Positions 7,578 to 16,981 of a stretch of 64,000 nucleotides of DNA are shown here, in pieces. Each line of letters starts with the position of its first letter. The first letter of the stretch is position 1. A program made the translations under genes and the position numbers. Source of the stretch: Trujillonella endophytica (GTDB taxonomy: Bacteria > Actinomycetota > Actinomycetes > Mycobacteriales > Geodermatophilaceae); NCBI RefSeq assembly GCF_019799905.1, contig NZ_JABGCI010000013.1, positions 1-64,000 on the forward strand, in the 5' to 3' direction. A model generated the notes under the pieces. That model searched no databases, was not told the DNA's origin, and was given only the letters and a program-made list of their open reading frames with translations.

Positions 7578-9524
7578 TCAGGCCCGGTGCACCTCGATGG
7601 GCGCGATGCCCTCGCCGTCGGGGAGGCCGAAGCCCCACACCTGGGCGTAGAAGGAGAGCTCGCCGTCCAGGGCGGCGCGGATGTTCTCCGCGCGACGGAA
7701 GCCGTGCTGCTCACCCGGGAAGAGCAGGTACGCGTGCGGCACCCCGCGCTCGCGGAGCGCCGCGACGATCGCCTCCGCCTGCTCCAGCGGCACGATCCGG
7801 TCCTCCTCGCCCTGGAAGACCGCCAGGGGGGTGTCGAGGGTGTCCACGTGCGACAGCGGCGAGCGCTCCTCGTACACGTCGGCCCGCTCGGGCCAGGGTG
7901 CGACGAGCCCGTCGAGGTAGCGGGACTCGAACTTGTGCGTGTCCCGGGCCAGCGCGCCCAGGTCGGCGACCCCGAAGTGGCTGGCGCCGGCCGAGAAGGT
8001 GCCCGGGCGCATCGCCAGCGCGGCGAGCGTGGTGAACCCGCCGGCCGAGCCGCCGCGGATCGCCATGCGGGCGGGGTCGACCCGGCCCGCGTCGGCCAGG
8101 TACCGGGCGCAGGCGATCACGTCGTCGAGGTCGACGACGCCCCAGCGGCCCTGCAGCGCGTCGCGGTAGCGCCGTCCGTAGCCGGTGGACCCGCGGTAGT
8201 CGACGTCGGCGACGCAGAAACCGCGCGAGGTCCAGTACTGCACGTCGAGGGAGAGGACCGGGACGGCGGCCGCGGTCGGCCCACCGTGCACGACGACGAG
8301 CAGGGGCGGCAGCTCGCCCTCGGGAGCCCGGACGTCGGGGTTGGCCGGCGGGTAGACCAGCGCGTGCGCGGTGCCGATCCCGGTGCCGCCGTCGGGCGTG
8401 GGGAAGGAGACGTGCTCGGGCCGGGAGAACCAGGCTGGTTCCAGGCCGAGGTCCCGCGCCGGCCGGAGCACCGTGGCCTCCCCGCCGTCGACGTCGACCC
8501 GGAGCACCACCGGCTCGGCGTCCGGGCCGCCGGCCGCGCACACCACCGCGGTGCCCTGGGCGCGCAGCTGGCCGTAGGCGGCGTAAGGCAGGTCCAGCTC
8601 GCGCGGCTCTCCGTCGTCGTCCAGGACGGCGAGGCGGTCCAGCCCGGCGCGCGGGTACGCCACGGCGACGCGCCCGTCGGCGAGCAGCGCGTACCGGCTC
8701 TGCCCGAACTGCCACTGCGGGCGCCCGATGTCCGCCCCGGCGTCGAGGACGAGCTCCCCCTCGCCGTGCGGCCGGCGGCGGTACAGCGACCAGACGTCGG
8801 TGCGGTCGTCGAGCCACCACAGTGCGAGGTCCCCGCCCCACACCGGCTGCACCACCGACTCGCCGGGTCCGCCGGCGATGACGTGCTCGGTGCCGTCGGC
8901 CGCGCGGACCACGAGCTCCGCTGCGTCCCACGGCATCGAGGGGTGGTCCCACCGCAGCCACGACAGGGTGACGCCGTCCGGGGCGAGCCGCGGGTCGGAG
9001 ACGAAGTCGGGCCCGCTGACCAGCACCTCCGCAGCGCCGTCGTCGCCGATCCGCACCACCTCGTTCACCACGTCGGCCGCGGCCCCGGAGGCGGCGTGCG
9101 TCTCGCGGACGGCCAGGACGCCGCCGGGGACGACGCGCAGGTCGGCGAAGCGCACCCCGGACGGGATCTGCGGCTCCGGGGTGACCGCCACCGGACCGGC
9201 ATCGCCCGGGGCCAGCCGGTACAGCCGCTGGTCGGAGAACTCGGTGAACCACAGGACCCCGTCGGCCACCGTCCAGGCGCCACCGCCGTACTCGTGCACG
9301 CGGGTGCGGGCGTTCCACGGCGCCGGCAGGACGTCGGTGACCGTGCCGTCGGGGGAGCGGCGCACCAGCGCGGACCGGCCGGCCTCCCCGGGACGTGACT
9401 CCGACCACCACACGTCGTCGCCGTCCACGACCACCTCGCCGAGCCGCGCGGCCGCGCGGACGACGAGCGCCGAGGTGATCGGTGTGGGCCAGCTGCCGGA
9501 GGGAACCGTCGGGAGATCGACCAT
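7578..9524 (-). CDS. S9-family prolyl oligopeptidase-like serine peptidase
   Basis: The 648-residue product has an N-terminal beta-propeller region (about residues 1-370) and a C-terminal alpha/beta-hydrolase domain. The catalytic triad is visible as Ser493 in RGGSAGG, Asp575 in GEEDRIVP, and His607 in GEQHGFR. VVHGGPT near residue 412 forms the oxyanion region. Such enzymes cleave short peptides or acyl-amino acids in the cytoplasm; no signal peptide is seen. Start: ATG at 9524 has TACGGT exactly 6 nt upstream (minus-strand box at 9531-9536), matching the leaderless pattern of the region, so it is preferred to the GTG at 9548. It is divergent from ftsK with 74 bp between starts. Confidence 0.9.
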   Translation of the reverse strand: MVDLPTVPSGSWPTPITSALVVRAAARLGEVVVDGDDVWWSESRPGEAGRSALVRRSPDGTVTDVLPAPWNARTRVHEYGGGAWTVADGVLWFTEFSDQRLYRLAPGDAGPVAVTPEPQIPSGVRFADLRVVPGGVLAVRETHAASGAAADVVNEVVRIGDDGAAEVLVSGPDFVSDPRLAPDGVTLSWLRWDHPSMPWDAAELVVRAADGTEHVIAGGPGESVVQPVWGGDLALWWLDDRTDVWSLYRRRPHGEGELVLDAGADIGRPQWQFGQSRYALLADGRVAVAYPRAGLDRLAVLDDDGEPRELDLPYAAYGQLRAQGTAVVCAAGGPDAEPVVLRVDVDGGEATVLRPARDLGLEPAWFSRPEHVSFPTPDGGTGIGTAHALVYPPANPDVRAPEGELPPLLVVVHGGPTAAAVPVLSLDVQYWTSRGFCVADVDYRGSTGYGRRYRDALQGRWGVVDLDDVIACARYLADAGRVDPARMAIRGGSAGGFTTLAALAMRPGTFSAGASHFGVADLGALARDTHKFESRYLDGLVAPWPERADVYEERSPLSHVDTLDTPLAVFQGEEDRIVPLEQAEAIVAALRERGVPHAYLLFPGEQHGFRRAENIRAALDGELSFYAQVWGFGLPDGEGIAPIEVHRA

Positions 9525-9598
9525 GGCCCGACCGTAGGGCGGCAACACGTGCGCCCGCCTGCCCGGACCCGGCGGCTGTCGGGCTTACCGTCTGACGC

Positions 9599-12169
9599 AT
9601 GCCTGCGCGCGGAACGACGACCCGCCCCACGGCCGGTCGGGGTGCCGCCGGCGGCCGGTCGGGGTCCACGGCGAGCCGGAAGCGGCCGCCCGTCAAGGGC
9701 GGACGCAAGCCGGCCACCCGTCCCACCGGCGCGCGGAAGCCCGCTGCCCGGCAGCCGTCCGGGTCCGGTGCGGCCGCGTCGGCGTGGCGGGTGGTCAGCG
9801 GCGGCTGGGGGCTGCTGGCCCGTGGCGCCGGCGGGCTGGCCCGCTCGGTGGCCCGTCCCGCGGAGACCGAGCCGCTGGCGCCCGAGCACCGCCGCGACGG
9901 CGTCGGCCTGGCCGTGCTCGGCCTCGCCGTCGTCCTCGGGGCGGCGGCCTGGACCGACGGCATCGGGCCGGTCGGCTCCGGGTTCGCCGACGGCGTCCGC
10001 TTCCTCGTCGGTGCGCTCGTGCTCGTGCTGCCCGTCGTCCTGCTGTTCGCCGCGCTGCGGCTGCTGCGCCGCGGTCCGCGCCCGGAGGCGCGCGGGCGGC
10101 TGATCATCGGCTGGGCCTGCGCGCTGTCGTCCGTCGTCGGCATCGTCCACGTCGTGGCCCTCGACGCCGACATGGCCACCACCGACCCCGGCTCCGGCGG
10201 ACTGCTGGGCTGGGCCGTCGGCACCCCGCTCGCCGCCGGCGTGGGGCGCGTGGTCGCCGTCGTCCTGCTGGTGCTGCTGGCCGTGTTCGGCCTGCTCGTC
10301 ATCACCGCCACCCCCGTCCACCAGGTGCCCGAGCGCCTGCGCGGCTGGGTGGACCGCGTCCTCGGGCGCGAGGAGTACGACGAGGACTACGACGAGTACG
10401 ACGAGGACTGGGACGGCGAGGAGGAGGACGAGGCCCCGCCGGCCAGGGGGCGCGGGCGCAAGGCCGCGCTGGCCGAGGACCTGCTCACCACCGGGCCCGT
10501 CATCGACCACGCCGCCCTGGCCGAGGCCGCCGACGCCACCCGCACCACCGCCCCGGACCACACCGAGCTGCCCACGGGGCTCCCGCCGGTCCCGGCGCCG
10601 AAGCCCCGGCCGGTCGACCGCACCGCGCCGCCGGAGGACCTGCCGCCGATCGAGGAGCCGCAGCAACTCGTCATCGAGCCGGTCGAGGGCAACTACACGC
10701 TGCCCTCGCTGTCGATCCTGCGGCCGGGCACGCCGCCGCGGGCGCGCTCGCAGGCCAACGACGCCGCCATCGAGGCCATCACCGGCGTGCTCGAGCAGTT
10801 CAACATCGACGCCGCCGTCACGAGCTTCACCCGCGGCCCGACGGTCACCCGCTACGAGATCGAGCTGGGCAACGCGGTCAAGGTCGAGAAGATCACCGCG
10901 CTGACCAAGAACCTCGCCTACGCCGTCGCCAACGACAACATCCGCATCCTCGCGCCGATCCCCGGCAAGTCGGCGGTCGGCGTCGAGGTGCCCAACACCG
11001 ACCGCGAGACCGTCAGCCTCGGCGACGTCATGCGCTCCACCGCGGCCAAGCAGGACCCGCACCCGATGCTGGTCGGCCTGGGCAAGGACATCGAGGGCGG
11101 CTTCGTCTGCGCCAACCTCGCGAAGATGCCGCACCTGCTGGTCGCGGGCGCCACCGGTGCCGGTAAGTCCAGCTGCATCAACTCGCTGCTGACCTCGCTG
11201 CTGCTGCGGGCCACCCCGGACCAGCTGCGGATGATCCTGGTCGACCCCAAGATGGTCGAGCTCACGCCCTACGACGGCATCCCGCACCTGATCACGCCGA
11301 TCATCACCGACCCCAAGAAGGCCGCCACCGCACTGGCCTGGTTGGTCGAGGAGATGGAGCAGCGCTACCAGGACATGCGCTCCACCGGTGTGCGGCACAT
11401 CGACGACTTCAACCGCAAGGTCGAGCGCGGCGAGATCACCGCCCCGCCAGGCAGCGAGCGCGTCTACCAGCCCTACCCGTACATCCTGACGATCGTCGAC
11501 GAGCTGGCCGACCTGATGATGGTCGCCCCCCGCGACGTCGAGGAGTCGATCGTCCGGATCACCCAGAAGGCCCGTGCGGCCGGCATCCACCTGGTGCTGG
11601 CCACGCAGCGGCCCTCGGTCGACGTCGTCACCGGCCTCATCAAGGCCAACGTGCCCTCGCGCCTGGCGTTCTCCACGTCCAGCCTCACCGACAGCCGGGT
11701 CATCCTCGACCAGCCGGGCGCGGAGAAGCTGATCGGCATGGGCGACGCCCTCTTCATGCCGATCGGCGCGGGCAAGCCGGTCCGCGTCCAGGGCGCCTAC
11801 GTCTCCGACGCCGAGATCGAGGCGGTCGTCGAGTTCACCAAGCGCCAGGCCGAGCCGGAGTACCGCGAGGAGGTCTTCACCGCCGCGGCCGGCGAGAAGA
11901 AGGAGATCGACGAGGACATCGGCGGGGACCTGGACCTGCTCGTCCAGGCCGTCGAGCTCGTCGTCACCAGCCAGTTCGGGTCGACGTCGATGCTGCAGCG
12001 CAAGCTGCGGGTGGGCTTCGCCAAGGCCGGCCGGCTGATGGACCTCATGGAGACCCGCGGCATCGTGGGCCCCTCGGAGGGCTCCAAGGCCCGGGACGTG
12101 CTCGTCAAGCCCGACGAGCTGGAGGGCACGCTGTTCCTCCTCAGGAACGGCTCCGGGGCCGAGGGCTGA
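9599..12169 (+). CDS. ftsK: DNA translocase FtsK (SpoIIIE family)
   Basis: FtsK/SpoIIIE pumps chromosomal DNA through the division septum. The 856-residue protein begins with a basic, low-complexity tail (residues ~1-60), followed by about four membrane helices (residues ~100-235). An acidic linker comes next (around residues 262-282, rich in D, E and Y), then the motor: Walker A GATGAGKS near residue 517 and Walker B ILTIVDELADL near residue 630. The C-terminal gamma winged-helix domain (VTSQFGSTSMLQRKL onward) reads orienting DNA sequences. TACCGT lies 7 nt before the ATG, suggesting a leaderless transcript. The ftsK-rimO-pgsA order is conserved in actinobacteria. Confidence 0.96.
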   Translation: MPARGTTTRPTAGRGAAGGRSGSTASRKRPPVKGGRKPATRPTGARKPAARQPSGSGAAASAWRVVSGGWGLLARGAGGLARSVARPAETEPLAPEHRRDGVGLAVLGLAVVLGAAAWTDGIGPVGSGFADGVRFLVGALVLVLPVVLLFAALRLLRRGPRPEARGRLIIGWACALSSVVGIVHVVALDADMATTDPGSGGLLGWAVGTPLAAGVGRVVAVVLLVLLAVFGLLVITATPVHQVPERLRGWVDRVLGREEYDEDYDEYDEDWDGEEEDEAPPARGRGRKAALAEDLLTTGPVIDHAALAEAADATRTTAPDHTELPTGLPPVPAPKPRPVDRTAPPEDLPPIEEPQQLVIEPVEGNYTLPSLSILRPGTPPRARSQANDAAIEAITGVLEQFNIDAAVTSFTRGPTVTRYEIELGNAVKVEKITALTKNLAYAVANDNIRILAPIPGKSAVGVEVPNTDRETVSLGDVMRSTAAKQDPHPMLVGLGKDIEGGFVCANLAKMPHLLVAGATGAGKSSCINSLLTSLLLRATPDQLRMILVDPKMVELTPYDGIPHLITPIITDPKKAATALAWLVEEMEQRYQDMRSTGVRHIDDFNRKVERGEITAPPGSERVYQPYPYILTIVDELADLMMVAPRDVEESIVRITQKARAAGIHLVLATQRPSVDVVTGLIKANVPSRLAFSTSSLTDSRVILDQPGAEKLIGMGDALFMPIGAGKPVRVQGAYVSDAEIEAVVEFTKRQAEPEYREEVFTAAAGEKKEIDEDIGGDLDLLVQAVELVVTSQFGSTSMLQRKLRVGFAKAGRLMDLMETRGIVGPSEGSKARDVLVKPDELEGTLFLLRNGSGAEG

Positions 12170-12222
12170 GCGTCACCCCACGTCCACCCGACGGCCGTGG
12201 AGTCGGCGACTACGATGGCCGG

Positions 12223-13659
12223 GTGACACCCCCGCCCCGCCCTGCCCGCACGGTGGCGGTGGTGACCCTCGGGTGCGCCCGCAACGAGGTCGACTCCGAG
12301 GAGCTGGCCGGCCGGCTGGCGGCCGACGGGTACTCCCTCGTCGAGGACGCCGAGGGCGCCGACGCCGTGCTGGTCAACACCTGCGGCTTCATCGAGTCCG
12401 CCAAGAAGGACTCGGTCGACGCGATCCTCGCCGCCACCGACTCCGGCGCCGAGGTCATCGCCGTCGGCTGCATGGCCGAGCGGTACGGCTCCGAGCTCGC
12501 CGGCGCGCTGCCCGAGGCGACCGTCCTGGGCTTCGACGACTACTCCGCCATCGGCGACCGCCTCGACGACGTCCTGGCCGGGCGCCCGCTGGTGCCGCAC
12601 ACCCCGCGCGACCGGCGGACGCTGCTGCCGATCAGCCCGGTCGAGCGCACCGCCGCCGTGGTCGCGGAGAGTGCGCCGTCGATCCCCGGCCACGGCTGGG
12701 TGCAGCGCCGGCGGCTGGCCACCGGGCCCACCGCCGCCCTGAAGCTCGCCTCCGGCTGCGACCGCCGCTGCGCCTTCTGCGCGATCCCGGCGTTCCGCGG
12801 CGCCTTCGTCTCCCGCCCCCCGGCCGAGGTGTTCACCGAGGCGCGGTGGCTGGCCGGTCAGGGCGTCACCGAGCTCGTGCTGGTGAGCGAGAACTCCACG
12901 TCCTACGGCAAGGACCTCGGCGACCTGCGCACGCTGGAGAAGATGCTGCCGGAGCTGGCCGCGATCGAGGGGATCGCGCGGGTGCGGGTCGCCTACCTGC
13001 AGCCGGCGGAACTGCGCCCCGGGCTGCTCGAGGTCATCGCCGGCACGCCAGGCGTCGCGCCCTACTTCGACCTGTCCTTCCAGCACTCGTCCCCGTCGCT
13101 GCTGCGCCGCATGCGCCGCTTCGGAGGCACCGACGACTTCCTCCGCATCATCGAGCGGGCCCGCGAGCTGGCGCCGCACGCGGGGTTCCGCACCAACGTC
13201 ATCCTCGGCTTCCCCGGGGAGACCGAGGACGACGTCGCCGAGCTCGAGCGCTTCCTCGTCGAGGGCCGCCTGGATGCCGTCGGGGTGTTCGGCTACTCCG
13301 ACGAGGAGGGCACCGAAGCCGTGCGGCTGCCCGGGAAGCTCGACCAGCACGAGATCGACGCGCGCGTCCGGCGGATCACCGACCTGGTCGAGGAGCTGAC
13401 CGCCCAGCGCGCCGAGGACCGCGTCGGCGACCTGGTCGAGGTGCTGCTCACCGAGGACCTCTCCGCCATCGACGGTGCCGGCGTCTGGCTGGGTCACGCC
13501 GCGCACCAGGACCCCGACGCGGACGGGACGACGACGGTCACCGGCGTCCCCGCCGACGCCCTCGCAGGGCAGCTGCTCCTCGCCGAGGTCGTGGCCACCG
13601 ACGGGATCGACCTGGTCGCCGCCGCGACCGTCCCCGCCCTCGTCGAGGCGGGGCACTGA
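12223..13659 (+). CDS. rimO: Ribosomal protein S12 methylthiotransferase RimO
   Basis: RimO is a radical-SAM enzyme that adds a methylthio group to an aspartate of ribosomal protein S12. The 478-residue protein has the N-terminal UPF0004 domain with its three cysteines (TLGCARN, NTCGF, VGCMAE), the radical-SAM cluster CxxxCxxC as CDRRCAFC (Cys179, Cys183, Cys186), and a C-terminal TRAM domain. RimO-type features (SGCDRRCAFCAIP, FQHSSPSLLRRM) separate it from the MiaB paralogue at 42.6 kb, which has CNNTCTFC. A TACGAT hexamer sits exactly 6 nt before the GTG (12211-12216), a leaderless signature. The pgsA start follows 5 bp after the stop. Confidence 0.94.
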   Translation: MTPPPRPARTVAVVTLGCARNEVDSEELAGRLAADGYSLVEDAEGADAVLVNTCGFIESAKKDSVDAILAATDSGAEVIAVGCMAERYGSELAGALPEATVLGFDDYSAIGDRLDDVLAGRPLVPHTPRDRRTLLPISPVERTAAVVAESAPSIPGHGWVQRRRLATGPTAALKLASGCDRRCAFCAIPAFRGAFVSRPPAEVFTEARWLAGQGVTELVLVSENSTSYGKDLGDLRTLEKMLPELAAIEGIARVRVAYLQPAELRPGLLEVIAGTPGVAPYFDLSFQHSSPSLLRRMRRFGGTDDFLRIIERARELAPHAGFRTNVILGFPGETEDDVAELERFLVEGRLDAVGVFGYSDEEGTEAVRLPGKLDQHEIDARVRRITDLVEELTAQRAEDRVGDLVEVLLTEDLSAIDGAGVWLGHAAHQDPDADGTTTVTGVPADALAGQLLLAEVVATDGIDLVAAATVPALVEAGH

Positions 13660-13664
13660 CCGCC

Positions 13665-14336
13665 GTGAGCGACGTGGCCCCCGACCCGGCAGCGACGCCG
13701 GTCCAGTCGGTGCGGCTGGTGAACGTGCCCAACGCGCTCACGGTGCTCAGGCTGGCGGTGGTGCCGGTCTTCGCCGTGCTGCTGCTGACCGACGGCGGGC
13801 TCGACGACACGCAGCGGTACTGGGCCACGGTCTTCTTCGGCCTGGCCATCATCACCGACCGCTACGACGGGATGATCGCCCGGCGCACGGGTCAGGTGAC
13901 CGAGTTCGGCAAGCTCGCCGACCCCATCGCCGACAAGGCGCTCACCGGCACCGCGCTGATCGGCCTGTCCGTGCTTGCGCTGCTCCCGTGGTGGGTGACC
14001 GTCGCCATCCTGGTCCGCGAGGTGGGGGTCACCCTGCTGCGGTTCTGGGTCATCCGGCACGGGGTGATCGCCGCCAGCCGCGGCGGCAAGGCCAAGACCG
14101 TCGTCCAGGCCCTCGCCATCGCGCTCTACATCCTGCCGCTGACCGGTCTCCTCGCCTCGGCCCGCTGGTGGGTCATGGCCGCCGCCCTCGTGATCACCCT
14201 GGTCACCGGCTTCGACTACGTCGTCCGGGCCATCACGCTGCGCCGCACCAGCGCCCGGGCGATGCGGGCCGCCGCCGCGCGTCGTGCCGCCGCCGGCGCG
14301 GGGGAGTCGGGCGAGCGGACCGACACCGCCGCCTGA
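13665..14336 (+). CDS. pgsA: CDP-diacylglycerol-glycerol-3-phosphate 3-phosphatidyltransferase
   Basis: This 223-residue integral membrane enzyme makes phosphatidylglycerol phosphate from CDP-diacylglycerol. The CDP-alcohol phosphatidyltransferase signature is complete: D65xxD68G69xxA72R73...G82xxxD86xxxD90. Several membrane helices surround it, and VPNALTVLRL at the N terminus is typical. The tail after residue ~190 is basic and alanine-rich. GTG at 13665 gives this N terminus and lies 5 bp after rimO, so the two are probably co-transcribed. In many actinobacteria cinA separates pgsA from the clgR gene; here it is absent and 218 bp of non-coding sequence follows. Confidence 0.9.
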   Translation: MSDVAPDPAATPVQSVRLVNVPNALTVLRLAVVPVFAVLLLTDGGLDDTQRYWATVFFGLAIITDRYDGMIARRTGQVTEFGKLADPIADKALTGTALIGLSVLALLPWWVTVAILVREVGVTLLRFWVIRHGVIAASRGGKAKTVVQALAIALYILPLTGLLASARWWVMAAALVITLVTGFDYVVRAITLRRTSARAMRAAAARRAAAGAGESGERTDTAA

Positions 14337-14433
14337 GGGAGGACCACCCCCACGCCTCGCGGGCTCGGCGCGGGGCCCCTCGCGGGCGGCCGTCGTCCCG
14401 GGACAGGGACGGAACGACCGGCCGGATCACGGC

Positions 14434-14452
14434 GTTACGCCATGAGCGGACG
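14434..14452. promoter_or_regulatory. Possible ClgR operator
   Basis: The sequence CGCCATGAGCG (14438-14448) fits the core of the corynebacterial ClgR box, CGCYNANRGCG, when read on the minus strand. It lies in the 218-bp gap ahead of clgR, about 105 nt before its ATG, where autoregulation would be expected. The flanking bases are not symmetric, so the match rests on 11 bp. Confidence 0.35.
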
Positions 14453-14554
14453 CCGCTGGGATGGGCGGGCTCCCGTCTCCGGCGCCGCGTACCGTGGGCG
14501 CACGGCTCCCCCCGGGGTGCCGCCGCTTCCGCACAGGCAGGACAGGAGACGGCC

Positions 14555-14965
14555 ATGACGCTGTTGCGCACCCAGCTGGGCAGCACCCTGCGCGGGCACC
14601 GGTTGCGGCAGCGGCGCACCCTCCGTGACGTCTCCGGAGTCGCCCGCGTGAGCCTCGGCTACCTCTCGGAGGTGGAGCGCGGCCAGAAGGAGGCCTCCTC
14701 CGAGCTGCTCGCCTCGATCTGCGACGCCCTCGACCTGGAGCTCGCCGACCTGCTCGCCGAGGTGAGCTCCGTGCTGCGCGGCGCCGACGGCGACCTGCGC
14801 CCCCTCCCGCCGACCGCCGCGGGTGCGCGCCCGGCGGCGGACCCGGCGGCCGAGGCCGCCGACGCCCCGGCGGCCGAGCCCGCGCTGGCCCTCGTCGGTG
14901 CTGGTCAGCCCGAGCCGGCCCGCGCGGCGCTGCGCCGCGGGCAGGCGGTCTCGCTCGCCGCCTGA
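14555..14965 (+). CDS. clgR: ClgR-type XRE-family transcriptional activator
   Basis: The 136-residue protein has one helix-turn-helix domain (residues ~12-66). Its core, ARVSLGYLSEVERGQKEASS followed by ELLASICDALDLEL, is nearly the ClgR signature. ClgR activates clp protease genes and stress genes such as pspA in actinobacteria. The remainder (residues ~85-136) is alanine/proline-rich and probably disordered. Start ATG at 14555 has a good Shine-Dalgarno (AGGAG at 14544-14548), so this gene is not leaderless, unlike many neighbours. In Mycobacterium clgR and pspA are adjacent; here 7.7 kb including a sugar importer separates them. Homologous ClgR proteins are controlled by Clp proteolysis through their C terminus; this one ends in SLAA. 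Confidence 0.88.
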   Translation: MTLLRTQLGSTLRGHRLRQRRTLRDVSGVARVSLGYLSEVERGQKEASSELLASICDALDLELADLLAEVSSVLRGADGDLRPLPPTAAGARPAADPAAEAADAPAAEPALALVGAGQPEPARAALRRGQAVSLAA

Positions 14966-14972
14966 GGGAGGT

Positions 14973-14988
14973 CGCCCGCCGTCGGGCG
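14973..14988 (+). terminator. Weak hairpin after clgR
   Basis: A 6-bp GC stem (CGCCCG and CGGGCG) closes a CCGT loop 8 nt after the clgR stop. There is no T-run. It may attenuate read-through into the TetR gene, but the evidence is slight. Confidence 0.3.
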
Positions 14989-15027
14989 GCTTCCGGCGGA
15001 TCCCTCCCCGAGGGCCATGATCGGGGC

Positions 15028-15531
15028 GTGAGTCGTCCGATCGTCAGCCGCACGCGCTCCGGGCTGCTCCGCGGTGCCGCCGTCGCCTTCGCCGCGGCCG
15101 GGCTCCGCGACACCACCATGCAGTCGATCGCCGCCGCCGCGGGCGTGGCGAAGGCGACCCTGTACAACCACTTCCGCACCAAGGACGACGTCGTCCGCGC
15201 GCTGCTGTCGGCCGAGCTCCGGCGCCTGGCCGAGGAGGCGGGCTCCCTCCCGCCGGCGGAGGCCCTGGTCCTGGTGGCCGACGCGGTCGCCGACCACCCG
15301 GTGCTCCGCACCATGGGCCGCACCGACCCCGCTCTCCTCGTCGCCCTGCTCGGGGCCGGCCCTGAGCGGTGGTCGGACGTGACGGGGTCCCTCGCGGCGG
15401 TGCTGCAGACCGATCCCGACACCGCCGAGGTCATCGGCCGGTGGCTGCTCGGTCTGGTGCCGCAGCCCGCGGACCCGCCGGCCCGCCGCCGGCAGGCACG
15501 TCGGCTGGCGCTCCTCCTGCCGCCGGGCTGA
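15028..15531 (+). CDS. TetR/AcrR-family transcriptional regulator
   Basis: The 167-residue protein has an N-terminal TetR helix-turn-helix: AFAAAGLRDTTMQSIAAAAG, then VAKATLYNHFRTKDDVVRALL (residues ~18-57). The C-terminal ligand domain is short and not assignable. CATGAT lies exactly 6 nt before the GTG start and may serve as the -10 element of a leaderless transcript. It lies between clgR and the DUF4032 gene; no divergent target gene is present, so its regulon is unknown. Confidence 0.85.
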   Translation: MSRPIVSRTRSGLLRGAAVAFAAAGLRDTTMQSIAAAAGVAKATLYNHFRTKDDVVRALLSAELRRLAEEAGSLPPAEALVLVADAVADHPVLRTMGRTDPALLVALLGAGPERWSDVTGSLAAVLQTDPDTAEVIGRWLLGLVPQPADPPARRRQARRLALLLPPG

Positions 15532-15634
15532 GCCGGGCCCCCGGTCCGTGCGGTCGGCCGGGAGCCGTGCCATGGTGGGTCCCCCGCCGTGCCGCACCGG
15601 AGCGGCCGGCGCGCTCGGAACCGGGGAGCACGCC

Positions 15635-16864
15635 TTGCGGTACCTCTTCCGACCCCCGGCCACCGACGGCGCCTCGCTGCTGCCCCTGCCCTGGGAGCTG
15701 CCGCTGGAGGAGTGGGACCCCGAGCTGACCCTCGACGTCCCGCAGCGCGGCATCTCCCGCCACGTGGTCCGCTTCGTCGCCGCCGAGGGGCGCGTGTACG
15801 CCCTCAAGGAGATCGCCGAACCGCTGGCGCGCCACGAGTACGCGCTGCTGAGCCAGTTCGAGGAGGAGGGGCTGCCAGCCGTCTCGGTGCTCGGCATCTG
15901 CGTGGACCGGCCGCACGAGCAGCAGGCCATCCTGGTCACCCGGTACCTCGAGTACTCGATGTCCTACCGGTACCTCTTCTCGCGGCCGACCGGGGACCAC
16001 TCCGCCGAGCAGTTGCTGGACACGATGGTCGTGCTGCTCGTGCGGCTGCACCTCGCGGGCATCTTCTGGGGCGACTGCTCGCTGTCCAACACGCTCTTCC
16101 GGCTCGACGCGGGCACCCTGTCGGCCTACCTGGTCGATGCCGAGACCGTCGACCGCCGGCCCTCGCTGTCCGCCGGCCGTCGGATGTACGACGTGGAACT
16201 GGCCCGCGAGCGCGTCGGCGGCGAGCTGCTGGACCTGCGGGCCGGCGGGCTGCTGCCCGAGGGCATCGACCCGATCGACGTCTCCGAGAGCCTGCCGCAG
16301 CGCTACACGGCGCTGTGGGAGGAGGTGACGCGGGAGGAGGTCTTCTCCCGCGGTGAGCAGCGCTACCGCGTGGCCGAGCGCCTGCAGCGGCTCAACGACC
16401 TCGGCTTCGACGTCGGCGAGGTGGAGCTCCTGGACACCGCCGACGGGGTGCGGCTGCGCGTGGAGACCCGGGTCTCCGAGCCCGGTGGGAACCGCCGCGA
16501 GCTGTTCCGGCTGACCGGCCTCGAGGTGCAGGAGCGCCAGGCGCGGCGGCTGCTCAACGACATCCGCGCGTTCCGCGCCTACCTGGAGCAGAAGACCGGC
16601 GGTCCGGTGCCGGAGACCGTCGCCGCCCACCGCTGGCTGGCCGAGGTGTACCAGCCGGTGGTCGACGCCATCCCGCCGGACCTGGCCGGCCGGCTGGCCC
16701 CCGCCGAGGTGTTCCACGAGGTGCTCGAGCACCGCTGGTTCCTGTCGGAGCAGGCGGGGCGGGACGTCGGGACGACTCGCGCGGCGCGCTCGTACTACAC
16801 GACCGTGCTGCCGCGTACGCCGCAGGAGCTGACCACGCCGTCGGTCATCGTGAACCGCCCCTGA
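15635..16864 (+). CDS. DUF4032 protein with kinase-like (Kdo/WaaP-type) fold
   Basis: Actinobacterial DUF4032 proteins have an N-terminal domain related to lipopolysaccharide/protein kinases and a C-terminal domain of unknown role. Visible kinase-like elements are the lysine in YALKEIAEP (Lys58), a glutamate in RHEYALL (about Glu68), a catalytic-loop-like GIFWGDCSLSN (Asp147, Asn152), and a metal-binding-like LVDAET (Asp168). The phosphoacceptor is unknown. I place the start at TTG 15635, preceded by GGGGAG, because MRYLFRPP is the usual family N terminus; GTG at 15548 would add 29 unconvincing residues. It lies 117 bp upstream of the sugar-importer operon and may be functionally linked, but this is inference. 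Confidence 0.75.
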   Translation: MRYLFRPPATDGASLLPLPWELPLEEWDPELTLDVPQRGISRHVVRFVAAEGRVYALKEIAEPLARHEYALLSQFEEEGLPAVSVLGICVDRPHEQQAILVTRYLEYSMSYRYLFSRPTGDHSAEQLLDTMVVLLVRLHLAGIFWGDCSLSNTLFRLDAGTLSAYLVDAETVDRRPSLSAGRRMYDVELARERVGGELLDLRAGGLLPEGIDPIDVSESLPQRYTALWEEVTREEVFSRGEQRYRVAERLQRLNDLGFDVGEVELLDTADGVRLRVETRVSEPGGNRRELFRLTGLEVQERQARRLLNDIRAFRAYLEQKTGGPVPETVAAHRWLAEVYQPVVDAIPPDLAGRLAPAEVFHEVLEHRWFLSEQAGRDVGTTRAARSYYTTVLPRTPQELTTPSVIVNRP

Positions 16865-16981
16865 CCACCGGAGATGCGGCGGATCACGAGCCGGTGACAG
16901 CCGACTTGCGGACGGCTGTGAGCCGGGCCACGGTACGGGGACGGTGATCGGCGGAGCTCGCCGGAACGGAGGCGATGTCGG

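Noticed and set aside
16865..16981. An additional gene or regulatory RNA before the LpqY-like gene
   Set aside because: The 117-bp gap holds no start with a credible frame and no clear hairpin; a TACGGG hexamer near 16933 is too weak to call.
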